Positions 26,138 to 39,600 of a stretch of 64,000 nt of DNA are shown in pieces; the first letter of the stretch is position 1; each line of letters opens with the position of its first letter. A program made the translations under genes and the position numbers. Origin of the DNA: Erysipelotrichaceae bacterium 66202529. Its GTDB lineage: Bacteria > Bacillota_I > Bacilli_A > Erysipelotrichales > Erysipelotrichaceae. The stretch is from positions 186,001 to 250,000 of the forward strand of contig CP046174.1 in the NCBI GenBank assembly GCA_017161075.1, given 5' to 3'. The notes under the pieces were generated by a model. The model saw only the letters and a list, made by a program, of their open reading frames with translations, did not search any database and had not been told where the DNA came from.

Positions 26138-26206
26138 GAAAATCAGAAAAAATGAAATTCAGCGTCCTATTACAGGCTTGTTTTCTCATGATTTCTGATT
26201 TTTTTC
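26138..26206 (+). other. Large A/T-flanked stem-loop upstream of the first BTAD regulator
   Basis: AAAATCAGAAA near 26140 pairs with TTTCTGATTTT at about 26192-26203, enclosing a 40-base loop. It could be a second terminator or part of the regulator's leader. Confidence 0.45.
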
Positions 26207-26270
26207 GTCCCTCTGTTCATGAGATGGAATTGTGATAAAATGAAATCGTAGAAAGCAGTGAGGACATTAT

Positions 26271-27458
26271 ATGAGAAAGAAAAATATTTTAAAAATTCAT
26301 CTTTTAGGTGAGTTTTATATGGAAAACAAAAACTACCGGTTTCCGCAGGAGACAAAAAAGAGTACGCAGTTGATTTTACTGATTGCCTATCTTATTATGT
26401 ATCGGCATACCGTGGTTTCAAAGGAAAAGCTCATTCGTATATTATGGAAGGAAGATGAATCGGATAAGCCGGAGGGAGCTCTGCGCAATCTTGTTTACCG
26501 CGCAAGGAAGGAATTGCAGAAATTTTATCCGGATAAGGAGGATGTATCCTTTATTCTGTCAAAAGGAAATACCTATGCATGGAATACAGAGATACCATGC
26601 GAGATCGATGTGGTGGCGATGGATCAGTTGTGTAAAGCCATTGAAACAGAAGAAAATCCAGATTTGTGCTATAAGAGCTGCATTGATCTTTTGAGTAATT
26701 ATATGGAGGATTTCATGTTTGAATTTCATTCACAAAGCTGGGTGGAGCTGCAGAAGAACTATTATGATAATATTCTGATGCGCGCAACTAACCGTACGTG
26801 TAAGCTGCTGATGGAACAGGAGCGTTATGATGAGGTTATTAAGCTGTGTGATATTTTGGGGTTCAAGCATTATGCGAATAATCATATACATGAATATAAG
26901 CTGGAGGCGTATCGGCAGACACATCAGCTTTCGCTTGCCTTGTCCTATTATCATAAGGTAGCGGATATGTATTATGGACGTCTTGGTATTGAGGTCACCC
27001 CTTTATGCAGAGAGATTTATGAGGATGTTGTAAAATGTATTTCCAGTAATCCGGTTGATGTTCACGAGCTGGAACAGCAGTTAAAGGATGATCACCGGCA
27101 TGATGGAACGTTCTATTGTGATTTTGATGTGTTTAAGAATATATATCAGATGAATTTGCGTTCTGCGAGAAGATCCTCCCGTTCCAGATATCTGGTGTTG
27201 CTGACGATGCAGCAGCCTGAGGATTTAAAGGAAGAAATACAGCAGAGAGAATCTGATATCCTGCGGGATGTGATTACTACCGAGCTGAGAAAAAATGATG
27301 TGTTTTCAAAGTGCAGTCCGTTTCAGTATTCGTTGATTATTGCAACTGCATCTGTTGAAGGCTGTGATAAAGCAATCAGCCGAATCGTGGATAAGTTTGA
27401 ACAGAAAAAGCTTGTTGCGGAATCTACGCTTGTGTATGAGTATAAGCATATAAGCTGA
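26271..27458 (+). CDS. BTAD/SARP-type transcriptional regulator 1, upstream of the giant adhesin
   Basis: 395 residues. An OmpR-like winged helix at about 8-105 (IHLLGEF, then LIRILWKEDESDKPEGALRN and the recognition-helix LVYRARKEL) is followed by a bacterial transcriptional activator (BTAD) domain of TPR-like helices at about 110-260, with LDL/YHKVADMYYGRLGIE features. A C-terminal domain (about 285-395) resembles a degenerate GGDEF fold, with RKNDVFSKCSPFQYSLII in the active-site position and no catalytic residues. The same three-part plan occurs in the second regulator at 42114. GAGGA lies 8 bases before the ATG. It stands just before the giant adhesin gene and most likely activates it. 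Confidence 0.87.
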   Translation: MRKKNILKIHLLGEFYMENKNYRFPQETKKSTQLILLIAYLIMYRHTVVSKEKLIRILWKEDESDKPEGALRNLVYRARKELQKFYPDKEDVSFILSKGNTYAWNTEIPCEIDVVAMDQLCKAIETEENPDLCYKSCIDLLSNYMEDFMFEFHSQSWVELQKNYYDNILMRATNRTCKLLMEQERYDEVIKLCDILGFKHYANNHIHEYKLEAYRQTHQLSLALSYYHKVADMYYGRLGIEVTPLCREIYEDVVKCISSNPVDVHELEQQLKDDHRHDGTFYCDFDVFKNIYQMNLRSARRSSRSRYLVLLTMQQPEDLKEEIQQRESDILRDVITTELRKNDVFSKCSPFQYSLIIATASVEGCDKAISRIVDKFEQKKLVAESTLVYEYKHIS

Positions 27459-27465
27459 GTAGAGG

Positions 27466-27506
27466 AAAGAGACAACTGGATAAAGCAGCCAGCTGTCTCT
27501 TTATCC
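27466..27506 (+). terminator. Terminator after the first BTAD regulator gene
   Basis: AAAGAGACA (27466-27474) pairs with TGTCTCTTT (27494-27502), with an inner CTGG/CCAG stem. It separates the regulator from the adhesin transcript. Confidence 0.75.
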
Positions 27507-27559
27507 CTGTACCCTATAGGTCATGCTTAAGGGAGTTTTTTTACAAAATAAAATTCATC

Positions 27560-27590
27560 TAACCGTTTTATTACCATTAGGGTGTATGAT
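27560..27590 (+). promoter_or_regulatory. Predicted SARP-type activator site and -10 of the giant adhesin gene
   Basis: TAACCGT (27560-27566) and TTACCAT (27571-27577) are direct heptamers with an 11-bp period. Then 7 bp, then -10 TATGAT (27585-27590). There is no fitting -35 hexamer. The same spacing occurs at 40085-40115 and 43737-43767. Confidence 0.7.
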
Positions 27591-27666
27591 AGAGTAGTAA
27601 AACAGTCGATTAAGATAAGAATGCATATATGCATATATTTGTTTTCTGAACGAAAGGAAGATGTAT

Positions 27667-30600
27667 ATGAGAAGGAAATATAGATTGAAGAAGAATGTGA
27701 AAAAGTTTCTCTACAAGGCAGGAATTGTGTTCATTTGTTTGTTCATGCTGATGAATCTCACAGACCTTTCAAAAATGGAAGGTATTTTTGCAGCAGATTC
27801 TAATATTGACTTACAATCCTATATTTTAGAAAATATAGGTGGAGCAGGAACAGATACGCTGGAGGTGCAGAGTGGACAATCTTTCTATATACAAAGTAGT
27901 TTCTCTATAAACTCAACCGGTGGAACAGGTGATAGTTATACCAGTGGCACATTGGCATTACGAATTCCAGAGAAGGCGGTTTTCAATGAAGCCGCAACAA
28001 GACAGCTTCTGCAGGATTATCCATCAATATTTAAAAATTTTGAATATGATCCAATAAGCCGTATGGTCACATTCAGTACTGATGGTAATTTTAACAGCGG
28101 AGTCAGTGGAACAGTATATATGTCTTTCCATTATCCGAATATGACTACAGAAAACAATTATTCTGGTAAATTTGACAATATACAGTTTACGGCTTCTACA
28201 GCAAGTGGAACACAATTGGAGCCTATTTACACGGATAATCTAGTCGTCACGAATAAAGCTACTCAGGAATGGGAAATACAGAAGGCGATTGAAAAACAAA
28301 ACGGCGAGGATTATGCTGTAAGTTCTGATAATAAGAATTACGATATTAAATATAATCTGCATGTTGATCCTGTAGATCTTGCAGATCGCTATGGACGTTT
28401 GGAATGTACAACCTTTGATCTTGTGGATACACTGCCAACACCATTTACGGACAGTATTACAGATAAAACAGCAGAGGGTTATCCTGTCGGAGGTGGAGCC
28501 CATAGTGTTCAAATAGTTGCTAATGCAGGTGAAGATATAGAAAGACATCTTCAAGAGGGTACAGATTATACGCTTGATAAAGCTGCTGATGGAACAATCG
28601 AAAAAATTCATTTTAAATCTGCTGCAATGAATACAGCTGCCGGAAACGCTATAGAGGAGGGTACTATGGTAGGTACAACCTTCCAGGTGAATGCGTCATA
28701 CGATTACAATGCATATGAGATACCGGTAAATGAAAAAGAAATTGAAAAATATCTGCTGAACAATCAACTGCAATTAACATATCAGCCATTGGGTGAATCA
28801 GTTAAAGTATTAAACAGTAATGCGGCTACTGAACTAGGATGGAAAGATCCAAATCCTGGTTATTATGAAATAAACGTACAGAAGCAAATTAAAATCGGTA
28901 CTGGCTCATTGTTAGATGAAATTACTGAGACCAGAAATTTTGATTCAGAGTTACAAAAGGCATTCCTGAAAGATGGTGATGCGATTGTATTTGGACTTTA
29001 CAAAGATGCAGCTGGCAAGACTCCGGCTAAGGATAAGGATGGAAACACAGTAGAAACGATTTCTATAACAGGAAAAGGGGATAATGAAAATGGTCAGTTA
29101 ACTTTTGAAAACCTTTTAGCAGGAACTTACTATCTAAAGGAAACTATGAACTTTGACGGGTTTAATACACCTTCTGTAAAGAAAATCGTTATTGCAAAAG
29201 ATGGAACAATCACTGTAGACGGAACGGTATTGGCAACGGGTGAGTCCATTAACTTTGTCAACTCTACAAATGATAAAGGCTTTGGATATGTGGTGTTCTG
29301 GAAAAAGGGAACAACTGCTATATCAAATACGGCAGATAATTATATATCAGGAATCACGTTTAAACTGACTTCTAAAACAGATGCATCGAAGACGTACACA
29401 GCAACATCTGATGCAAACGGCCGTGTCCTGTTTCAGGGCGTATTGGCAGGGGAATACAAGCTGACTGAGGTTGACCGTGGAGATGGCGAATTTGAATCAC
29501 CATCCAATGACTGGAAAGTAAATGTAATTGGTAACCAGGTCAATGTACCCAAAAAAGCAAATGGAAGTGATTTAGATAAAGATGGGAATAAACCATATAT
29601 CAAAAACACATCAACAAAGGGTGGTTTGCAAATCATTAAGAAAGACAAGAGCGGTGGCGAAATGCTTACGGGTGCGGAGTTTATCGCATATGGTCCGTAT
29701 AATTCTGAAGACGAAGCAAAGAATGCCTCTATAACAGCGGATACAAAAGGAACTAATATCGGCAATGATTTTACAGACGGAAAAACATATTTTGCATTAT
29801 CCGCAGGCTGGTATATCCTTGAGGAAACAAAGGCACCTAAAGGATATGCTTTGTCGAAAACACCTACGATATCAGAAGTAAAGCCAAATGTACGCAATGA
29901 AGTTACGATTGAGAATGAAAAATTCATATCTCTTGATGTAAACAAAAAGGGAATACTGAAGGAGGGGCAAACTCAGCCATCCGTGGAATTAGCCGGTGCA
30001 GAGTTTACGGTTTATACAAACAAAGAGTGTACAGTAGTTGCTAAAGATTATACAGATCCGGATAATCCTAAGGACGCCATTCTTACAACTATTATTTCCG
30101 GAGGAAAATCAAAATCTAACATAGTGATGTTGAAAAATGAAGGCTCCTACTGGATTAAAGAGACAAAAACACCTCAGGGGTATACAGAAAAAAATGAAGC
30201 TAAAGAATTAAATGAACTTAATAAGAATAACACATATAAATACACCTATGAGGCAACAAATGTTGCAAGTACTCTTGGACAGATTAAAATAACAAAACAG
30301 GATGCTTCCAATGTAAATATAAAACTAGAAGGTGTCAAGTTTGATATTTATAACGAACAAGGCACGAAGGTTGATACTGTAACCACAGACGGGAATGGAG
30401 AAGCTGAATCAATCTTTTTACCAAAGGGTAAGTACACAATCAAGGAAGTATCACAGCCTGAAGGGTATTCCAGTAAATCCATAAATCGTGTTTTTAGTAA
30501 ATTGGATAATGGCGAATTTGTAATAGATTCCAGCGGAAATGATATAGAAGTAAATGATAATCAGATAACAGAGGGTATTATAAAAAATGAGCCGCTCGTT

Positions 30601-33600
30601 TCTTATCAGATTAAAAAAACAGATGATAAGAATAACGTTTTATCCGATGTCGGCTTTAAGCTATATCCAAGTAGGGACGATGCTGAAAATGATACAAACG
30701 GTAAAACATATACATCAGGGAATGACGGTATCATAACATTTACTGATTTGGAACCGGATCAAACCTATTACTATAAAGAAACCAAAACAGCATCTGATGC
30801 ATACGTTTTGGATGATCAGATACGTACATTTAAAGCCCCTGGTAAGGATGAGAACTATAAACAGGATATTACTTCTATTGAATCTATAAAAAATGAAAAA
30901 TATGGTTACTTTAAGGTTATTAAAAAGCTGAATAAGTTCGGAACAGAAGATGCAGATCAGCTTTTAGGAAATATTGGATTTACTTACTTTCCAAAATCAG
31001 AAAATGGCACTGCAGCAACTGATTTAGAAATTGCTAGAACTAATCATACAGCATTGTATAAAAAGACGGACATGAATGGAACATTCACTTCAGAAAAACT
31101 AAAACCTGGAGAGTACTGGCTTCTTGAAGATGATGATGAGCGCTATCAGAAGATTGAAGCAATTAAGATTACTGTTTCCTCAGGAACCACAGTAGAAAAA
31201 GAAGTTGCAAATACAACAAGTTACGGAAGATTAAGCATTAAAAAAATAAGTTCAATCACTTCGGATACTGCAGTATCCGGTGCCAGGTTTGCTGTCTACA
31301 AATATGTAGAGGGTCAAGATTATGCTGATTATGTAAAGAATCCTGGTTTAATTGAATTCAACATTACTGAGACTAGTGGTATTCATACGGAAACTTTAAA
31401 ACCCGGAATTTATGCTGTACTGGAGATAGCACCGGTAGGAACCAATATGCAGGAGTTTACACCGGATCTGACGTCAGTTCATAAAGTAGAAGTAAAAGCA
31501 AACGAAGTCAATAATGAATTAGTTGAAACACCTGTAAAAAATATTCCAAAAGGTCGCTTTTATCTTCTAAAACAGGAAGTATGGGGGCAAGATTCAGCTA
31601 CAAAAACTAAATTTAATCAGGAGATGGAATTTGGTATTTATACAGATAAAGAATGTACAAATGAAGTAATGACGATGCGTAGTTCTACATCCGGTGTTGT
31701 ACTTTCACCATATCTGGATGCCGGAACCTATTATGTGAAAGAAAAACTCACAGAGGAGCAGAAACAATTATATGGAACACCAGACGCCAAACAGGTGATT
31801 ATTCAGGCTGGACAGAATAACGAAAAGGTCAATGTACCAAATGATAAAACAGGTGGTTCTAAAGACAATCCTGTTTCCTTTGAGAACATACCGTTAAAAG
31901 GTAAGATTCAAATTACCAAAGTGGATCGGGACAAACTTAATGATTATTTGAATGATGCTCAGTTTGCAATTTATAAGGAAGTTGATAAATCAACTGCAGG
32001 CAAAGAAACATACACGATTAACGGACAGACATATCATCTGTTAAAGGTAGGTACGAATGCTGTAACAGGAACTGCCGATGTAAATGGTGATGGTAGAGCT
32101 GATACCGGAGAGGCATTTACCGGTTATCTTGATACAGGCACATATTTCCTAAAAGAAGTAAAAGCTCCCGATGGATATCAGATGGTAACAGAATGGACAG
32201 GACCAATTACGGTAACGGCGGGAGAGATAACAAAAGAAACAGTTATGAATTATAAACCGCAGACTGTCACAGGAGAAAAGGTTGACCAGGAAAAGCAATT
32301 GATTACTGATAAAGGAATTCAGATTGCACTTCTCGATAATGAACAGAAAGCAAACACGTTGCAAGAGTCTTTAAAAAATAAGCAAGATGCTACTCTGGAC
32401 GACTTAAAGGATCAAAACAAATGGAAGAATTATGGTATTCTTCAGATTGCGGAAGTAGATAACACAGGAAGCTTCTCCTTTACAGAACTGGATACGGACA
32501 AAACTTATTATGTGGTGGAAGTAAAAACGCCGGATAAATATGACAGAGATACAACTGTACATGCAGTTACTGTTAAAGAAAAAGACGGCAAATATGTATT
32601 ATATGAAAGTAATACTGAATTCCAACTCGAAAATGTGGAGCGCGGACAAATCAAGGTGAAGAAGATTGTTACGCTCTCCGGTAAAGACTTTCCTGTTGAC
32701 GGTGTAAAATTTGATATATTTAAGGCTGAAAATCAATCTGATGATTCAAATAGTATGAATACAACAGGAGCTGCATTGTCGTATACTACAGGAACTTTCG
32801 AGGGTGGAGTTAATGGAACTTTCCTCAGCACCTGGCTGACACCTGGCTGGTATATCCTGAAGGAAGTTTCTGTACCGGATAACCTTGTAAAACCTGATGA
32901 CAACCAGATTTGGAGAGTCAAAGTTGAGGCTGGAAAAGTAAATACAACACATTTTGACGCCCCAATTAAAAATACTGCTGCATATGGAAAATATTATTTA
33001 AAGAAGGTAAAAGACGGTGATGATACTAAACTGTTAGATGCAACTTTCCGTTTGGAGAAAAAGGATACTGCTACAGGTAAATATACTACCGTTCAGGAAG
33101 CTGTTAAGTTCAATAAATCTGAGGGTATATATGAATCTTCATTCCTTCCAGCTGGAGATTATCGCTTGATAGAAACCTCTGTAGAAAAAGGGTATACGGT
33201 AGATAAGGAACCAATTGAGTTTACAATTGAAGCAAATAAAATAACCGGTATGGATGGAGATGTCATAAAGGCTCTTGATGCATATAATGATAATCCGATT
33301 GTTGTGAAAAACAAGGCGCAGGGTGCTTTGAAAATTAAAAAAGTAGGTACTGAAATAAAAGAGGAAGCTGAAGAAGAATTGAGCGGTATTGAATTTAAGC
33401 TTTACCGTAAAGTCAGCGATAATCCGGATACAGATACCATTGAGAAAAATCTGGTTGCTACAGCTATTTCTTCATCAGGGTACATCAACATGGAGAATCT
33501 TGATGCAGGAGAATACTGGTTGAAAGAAACCAAAGTGAATGAACCAAATGAAAAACTTGGTTATGTTCCAGGTAAAGTTGTATCTGTTAAAATTGAGCCG

Positions 33601-36600
33601 GGAACAACAACAACCAAGACAGCGGATAACGAAGATTTTAAAAATGATTCCACATATGGCAAGCTGAAGATAACAAAAACAGATGAATATTCTAACAGTC
33701 CTTTATCGGGTGCTGTATTCTGGGTTTACAGTGATCAGGATTGTACAAAACTTGCAGATACACTTTTGACAGGAGATGATGGAACGGCATATTCAAAGAT
33801 GCTTCCTACAGGGTCTTACTGGTTAAAGGAAATAGCAAGTCCTACCGGATATCTGTTATCAAATGAAACATATGGACCGTACGAAATAAAAGCCCAGGAA
33901 ATTACTGAGGCAGATACAACGATAACGAACAAACCTTCACAAAGCATTAAAATTATAAAGACAGATTCCACTTCCACAACAGATACAGTGATTTCTGAGC
34001 AGTATATGAAGAAGGCTGTGTTTAGCATCTATGAAACAAAAGATGATGCAATATCCAATAAAAATCCAATCCAAACTGTTAAAGGTGAAGATGGTGAATT
34101 GGTATTCACAAATTTACAGCCTGATACACCCTATTGGATTATGGAAATCACAGCCCCGGATGGATATACAAGGATAACAGATCCTATAGAGGTGCAGACG
34201 GGTACTAAAGCGAAAGAACAGTCTATATTAGAAGTGCCAATAGAAAACTCTCCACAGGGAAGTATTATGGTAAACAAGGTCGCAGAATGGGATTTGAGTG
34301 ATTCTTCTACAGGTGTTACTGAGAAATTGCCACTTGCAGGAGTTACCTTTACACTTACTAAGTCAAATGATCCATCCTTTCAGCTGGAAAAGAAGACAGG
34401 TAAAGACGGAACAGTGGAATTCAGAGGTCTGGATGCAGGTGACTATACACTGACGGAAACAGTTCCTGAGGGATTTGCAGATACTGACAAAAAAAGCTGG
34501 AACCTGACTGTAGAAGAAGGGCAACAGAACACTACACTTACAGGGGAAAAAGCTATTGTCAATAAGCCAAATCAGGGTAAATTCAAATTTCAGAAAACGA
34601 CAATTAATAAACAACTGATATCCAATGTCGAGGAAGCAACCTTTAAACTGGAAAAGAAAAACAGTTCTTCATGGGATACTATGGATGGATATGAAAACTT
34701 TACGGTAGATGATGCTGAAGGAAATTTTGAAAGCGGCATGCTGGAGCCTGGAACCTATCGTCTGGTAGAGACAAAAGCTCCTGAAGGTTTTGCCATCATG
34801 GAGCCTATTGAGGTCGAGATAAAGGCAAGTCAGATAACAGCGGTCACAAGTACTGATAAACAGACTGTTGAAAATGAAGCCCTTGGAAATGTGAAGCTTG
34901 TGAAGTACAGTGATTCTTATATTTATGATGAAACTGGAACAAAGGTACCGATGAAGGATGTAATTTTCACGTTAAAGAATAGCGATGGCAATTCCTATCC
35001 TTCTATAAGTACCGATAACAATGGTATTTGTGAATGGAAAAACCTTGTTCCAGGCGATTATACCATTGAGGAAACAGCAGTAAATGGTTATTCACCGCTG
35101 GTGACTCTTAAGGTAACCGTTAAAAAAGGACAAAGTACGATAAAGACCTATTATCCGGAAGGTACTTCTAACGGAGAGGTATACAATACGTCCACGCATG
35201 GAAGGATTGTTATTCATAAAACGGATGAAAACAATAAAGCATTAAAAGGTGCGCAATTCCAGATATATAAGAAAGGCTCATCTAACCCTGTAACGACAAC
35301 CCCTCTGGAAACGGATGAAAACGGGTATGCGTTCAGTGATTTACTGGAAGCAGATTCGAGTGGAACGATGTATATCGTGAAAGAAACCAAGGCACCGGAT
35401 GGATATACATTGGATGAGAATTACAACGCTATAAGCAAAGAGGTTGTTGTAAAGCCTCTGCAAAGTACGGATATCATTATCAGTAACTTGAAAGAGAATC
35501 CAGATACTTCCAATTATGTATCCTTTACGAATAAAAAGGATGATTTCTATAAAGATTTCGGTGTTTCTATTGGAAAAGAGATTAAATATGGTGAGGGAAG
35601 CTTTACCACGGATGAGATACCGGAATCTGAAACGAAGTATTTGCTTGGAAATGATCAGAATGTCACATTTAAGATTAATGGATATGCAGAGGGTAAGAAT
35701 GAAATTGCTGCCAAGAATGTGACAGTGACAGATACAGCGTTGTATATGTATTATATGGACAACGGTCAATACAAAAAGGAAATTGCACGTGTAAATGACT
35801 ATACAATTAATCGTATAACTGTTTATCCTGCATATACTGGCAGTAAACAGGAGGATTCAAATCCTGTTCATGCAAAAATTGAATATCAGACATTTGGCAG
35901 TAATAATTGGAACCTGTATGCTGACAGTGAAACAAAACTGAAAAATCTGCAGAAAGCAGGTGTCGAAGGAATCACGATGGATATTTCTTCGCTGAATGCC
36001 GTGCATTTCAGAGTAGTGTATGAAGGAACAGATAAAAACTTTTATGCGAAGGGCATTGACTTCAATGTAACCTTTAAGGACAGATATGCTCTTGCTAGTT
36101 CTGATGTTCATGAAATTCGCAAAGCAACAAATCAGGCACAGGTTGATTATCTATATGATGTTAAAGATAACCAGGGAAATACAACATCTCAAAGTGATAC
36201 GCACGTAAGTAATGAGGTTGCTATCAAATTTCCGCTCCGTCAGAATATTTCACCAAAAGCAAATATTCAGATCAGAACGGATGAAGGAACAGCATTCTCT
36301 CCTGGTGATATTGTTTATTATACGATTACGGCTTCCAATAGGAGTAAAGGAACAAATGCACCTGATCTGGAATATCCGATTATCAGTTTTGATTTACCAC
36401 AGGATACTTCACTTATAAATGATTATAAGAACATGGGAAGGCAACTTCTGGTTCTGTATGGAGCTGAGGATGATGCGCAGATCATAGAACCGGAAGATAT
36501 GGAAGTGACTACAAGTGAAATACCATTAAAAGAAATCAATAATAAGGGGGAACTGGTAGAGACAAATAAAACGACAAAGAAGGTTACAATTCAGCTGAAA

Positions 36601-39600
36601 AAACTTAGCATTAACACAAGTAAGAAGCTATATGTTAAATTTGGTGTCCAGATTGCGCAGGCATCAGTAAATACAGGACTGCTCGCGCCATGCTATCTGA
36701 CATCAGGAGCCAAACTCCCTGCATCCGCAGAAAATCCTTATGGTAACAGTGTGGTATTTGATGTATCCAGCGATAGTGATATTGTTGAAGATAAGGCTTT
36801 GGATAAAGTACTTGGAAATGATGAAATAGGTGGAAAGAAATTTGCTTATTCCGGAGTTCAAGTCAGCGTAAAGGTCAGCAATAATCTGAACGTCTATAAG
36901 GAAGTAAAGGGACAGTATGATGAAACCTATCTAAGTACTGCAAATATTGCTTCCACAGCACCGAATGGAAGTATTTCATACAATATCGTATTACAAAACG
37001 GTGCTTCTGATCAGAACATCAGAAAGGCGAGAGTCGTCGATATCCTGCCTTTCTATGGGGATACCATGGTATCCAGGACAAATGCTGGCGGTACGGTTAC
37101 TCAAAGAGGAACAGAGCTGAAAAAACGACCAATACTGGAAAGCGTTTCTGTAATTAACACTGATGGAAGTGAAGTTACACAGCCATATACCATTTATTAC
37201 TGTGTAAGCAATGGCATTTCAGATAGTGATATCACCTCAGAATGGACAAAAGAAGAAAGAGAAAAAGCAACAAGAGAGACAGAATTACCGATGCTGTACG
37301 GAAGCTGGAAAGATTCTGATAATGTATGGACAAGCGGTGCGCATACCTGGACGAAAGATAAACCGACAGATATGAGCAGTGTTACTGCCATTGCTGTTGA
37401 AATTGACACACAAAATCAGGCAATTAAACAGTACGAGGGATTTAAGGTTCATGTTGAAATGAAAGCTCCTAATTATGCAACGGATGAATTAAATGATGTA
37501 CTTGATCATGTCATTATGAATTCTGCTATGGGTGCAGTTCTCCGCTTTGGTAAAGCGGAGGATAGTATTGATTTATCAGATACGGTGGAGAATGATCCTG
37601 TTAAGGTAAAACTGACACTTGCGAAAGGAAGTATTGGAGATTACGCATTCTTTGATCGTAATAAGAACGGAATACAGGATAGTGAAGATATTCCTGTAAC
37701 CGGTCTTCAGGTAAAACTGCATTCTTATAAAACTTATAAAACTGCAGGAGGCAAAGTCATAAAAGAAGAATTGGAAGAAAAGCAAACATCTACAAATGAA
37801 TTAGGATATTATAAGTTTGATAATTTGGATTGCAATGAAATGATTGATAAGAATGGTGATTCAAAAGATCCGGAGAATTATGTAGGTGGTTCTATTTACA
37901 GTTATCAGGTAGAATTTGCGACTCCACAGGATGAATCACAATATACTTATATTCCAACCATTCGATTTGCCGGTAATGATAATACAGTAGACTCCAATAT
38001 AGAATCAGTTAAGAAAAACGGTAAGGAACTTAATTTAAGTGATGAAGTCCAATTGAAAACGATTCATACAGCTACTGGTGAAATCATTGGTGAAGATAAC
38101 ATAACGATTGATGCCGGATTCAAAGCATTAGGTGCATTGGGCGATACTGTTTGGATTGATAAGAATCGCAATGGTATCCAGGATACGGATGAACCTGGTG
38201 TCTCAGATGTAACTGTACGACTATATCGTGTTGATGATTCAGGGAAAACCGGAAATGCTATTATGGAAACCAAGACAGACCATAATGGTAAATATTTATT
38301 CAATGGTCTGCTGGAAGGGAAATATATAGTAGAGTTTGATATAACTGATACGAATTCTTACGGCTATGCTCCTTATTCTTTCACAGTTCCATATGTACTT
38401 GGAGATAGCTCATCCGAGATAGATTCAAACGCGAGGGAATACAAGGATAGCAAGACAGTTGCAAGAAGTGATGTGATAAATCTTGCGGATCATTCTATCG
38501 ATCTTAGTATAGACGCAGGTCTTACGTATTATAGTGCATTAAGCGGATACTGCTTTGAGGATCGCAATTACAATGATATACAAGATATCGGTATTGCTTT
38601 ACCAAATACAATTGTTGAATTATACAGTGTTGGTGATGATGGCAGACGTTCTGCAGCACCTATAAAAACTACGACAGTCGGCAGTGATGGCAAATATTTC
38701 TTTGATCATCTTACTGAAGGTTATTATCAGGTGAAGTTTATCTTCCCGAATGGTTTTGAAGCTGTAGAACCGCATCAGGGAAACGATGAAATTGATAGTG
38801 ATGTTTCTGAGGAGCTGGATGATTTACGTCAAAGCGGATACACACCTGTATTCTATATCGCACCTAACAGTCTTGAAGAGCACTGGGATGCAGGAGCGGC
38901 ACGATTTGGCAGTATCGGTGATTATGTATGGCAGGATATCAATAAGAATGGTATTCAGGATACGGGAGAGCCACCGATAGCGGGTGTTCCAGTCTATCTG
39001 CAGATTCGTCAAAAGGGCGAAAAAACTTGGAATTTCTATGCGGCAACCGATACAAATGAGCATGGCAGGTATGTATTTGAAGGTTTAAAAGGAAGCGAAT
39101 ATACAGGTATTGAATATCGTGTTGTCTTTGATCTTCCATATGATACGAAACTCACGACTCCAATTTCCGGAAAGGATATCCGGTTAGATTCCAATGCACT
39201 TGCCAATTATATCAACGGCTGGGGCTTCCCTACAGACACCATTCATCTTGGTTATGGACAAAATGATATGACGTGGGATGCTGGTATTATTCAAACGTCA
39301 GGTAGTATTGGAGATTATGTATGGTTTGATAAAAATAAAAATGGAATACAGGATGAGGAAAACACAGGAATTTCCGATATACGTGTAATTTTGGAACGAA
39401 ATGATAGTGATGATCTGAATGCTGAAGCATGGAAATATTTGGCTGAGACAAAAACTAACCGTGCAGGTTATTATCGGTTTGATGATCTTCAGCCAGGGTA
39501 CTATCGTGTGAAGTTTTATTTAAAGGGATACACTGTTACTATTCCATTATCAGGAAGTGATGCAAGTCTTGATTCTGACGGTTATGAGAAACAAGGTGAC

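Noticed and set aside
29433..29945. A 170-codon minus-strand frame inside the giant adhesin gene
   Set aside because: It is antisense to a well-supported Cna-B region and shows no motifs or start signal.
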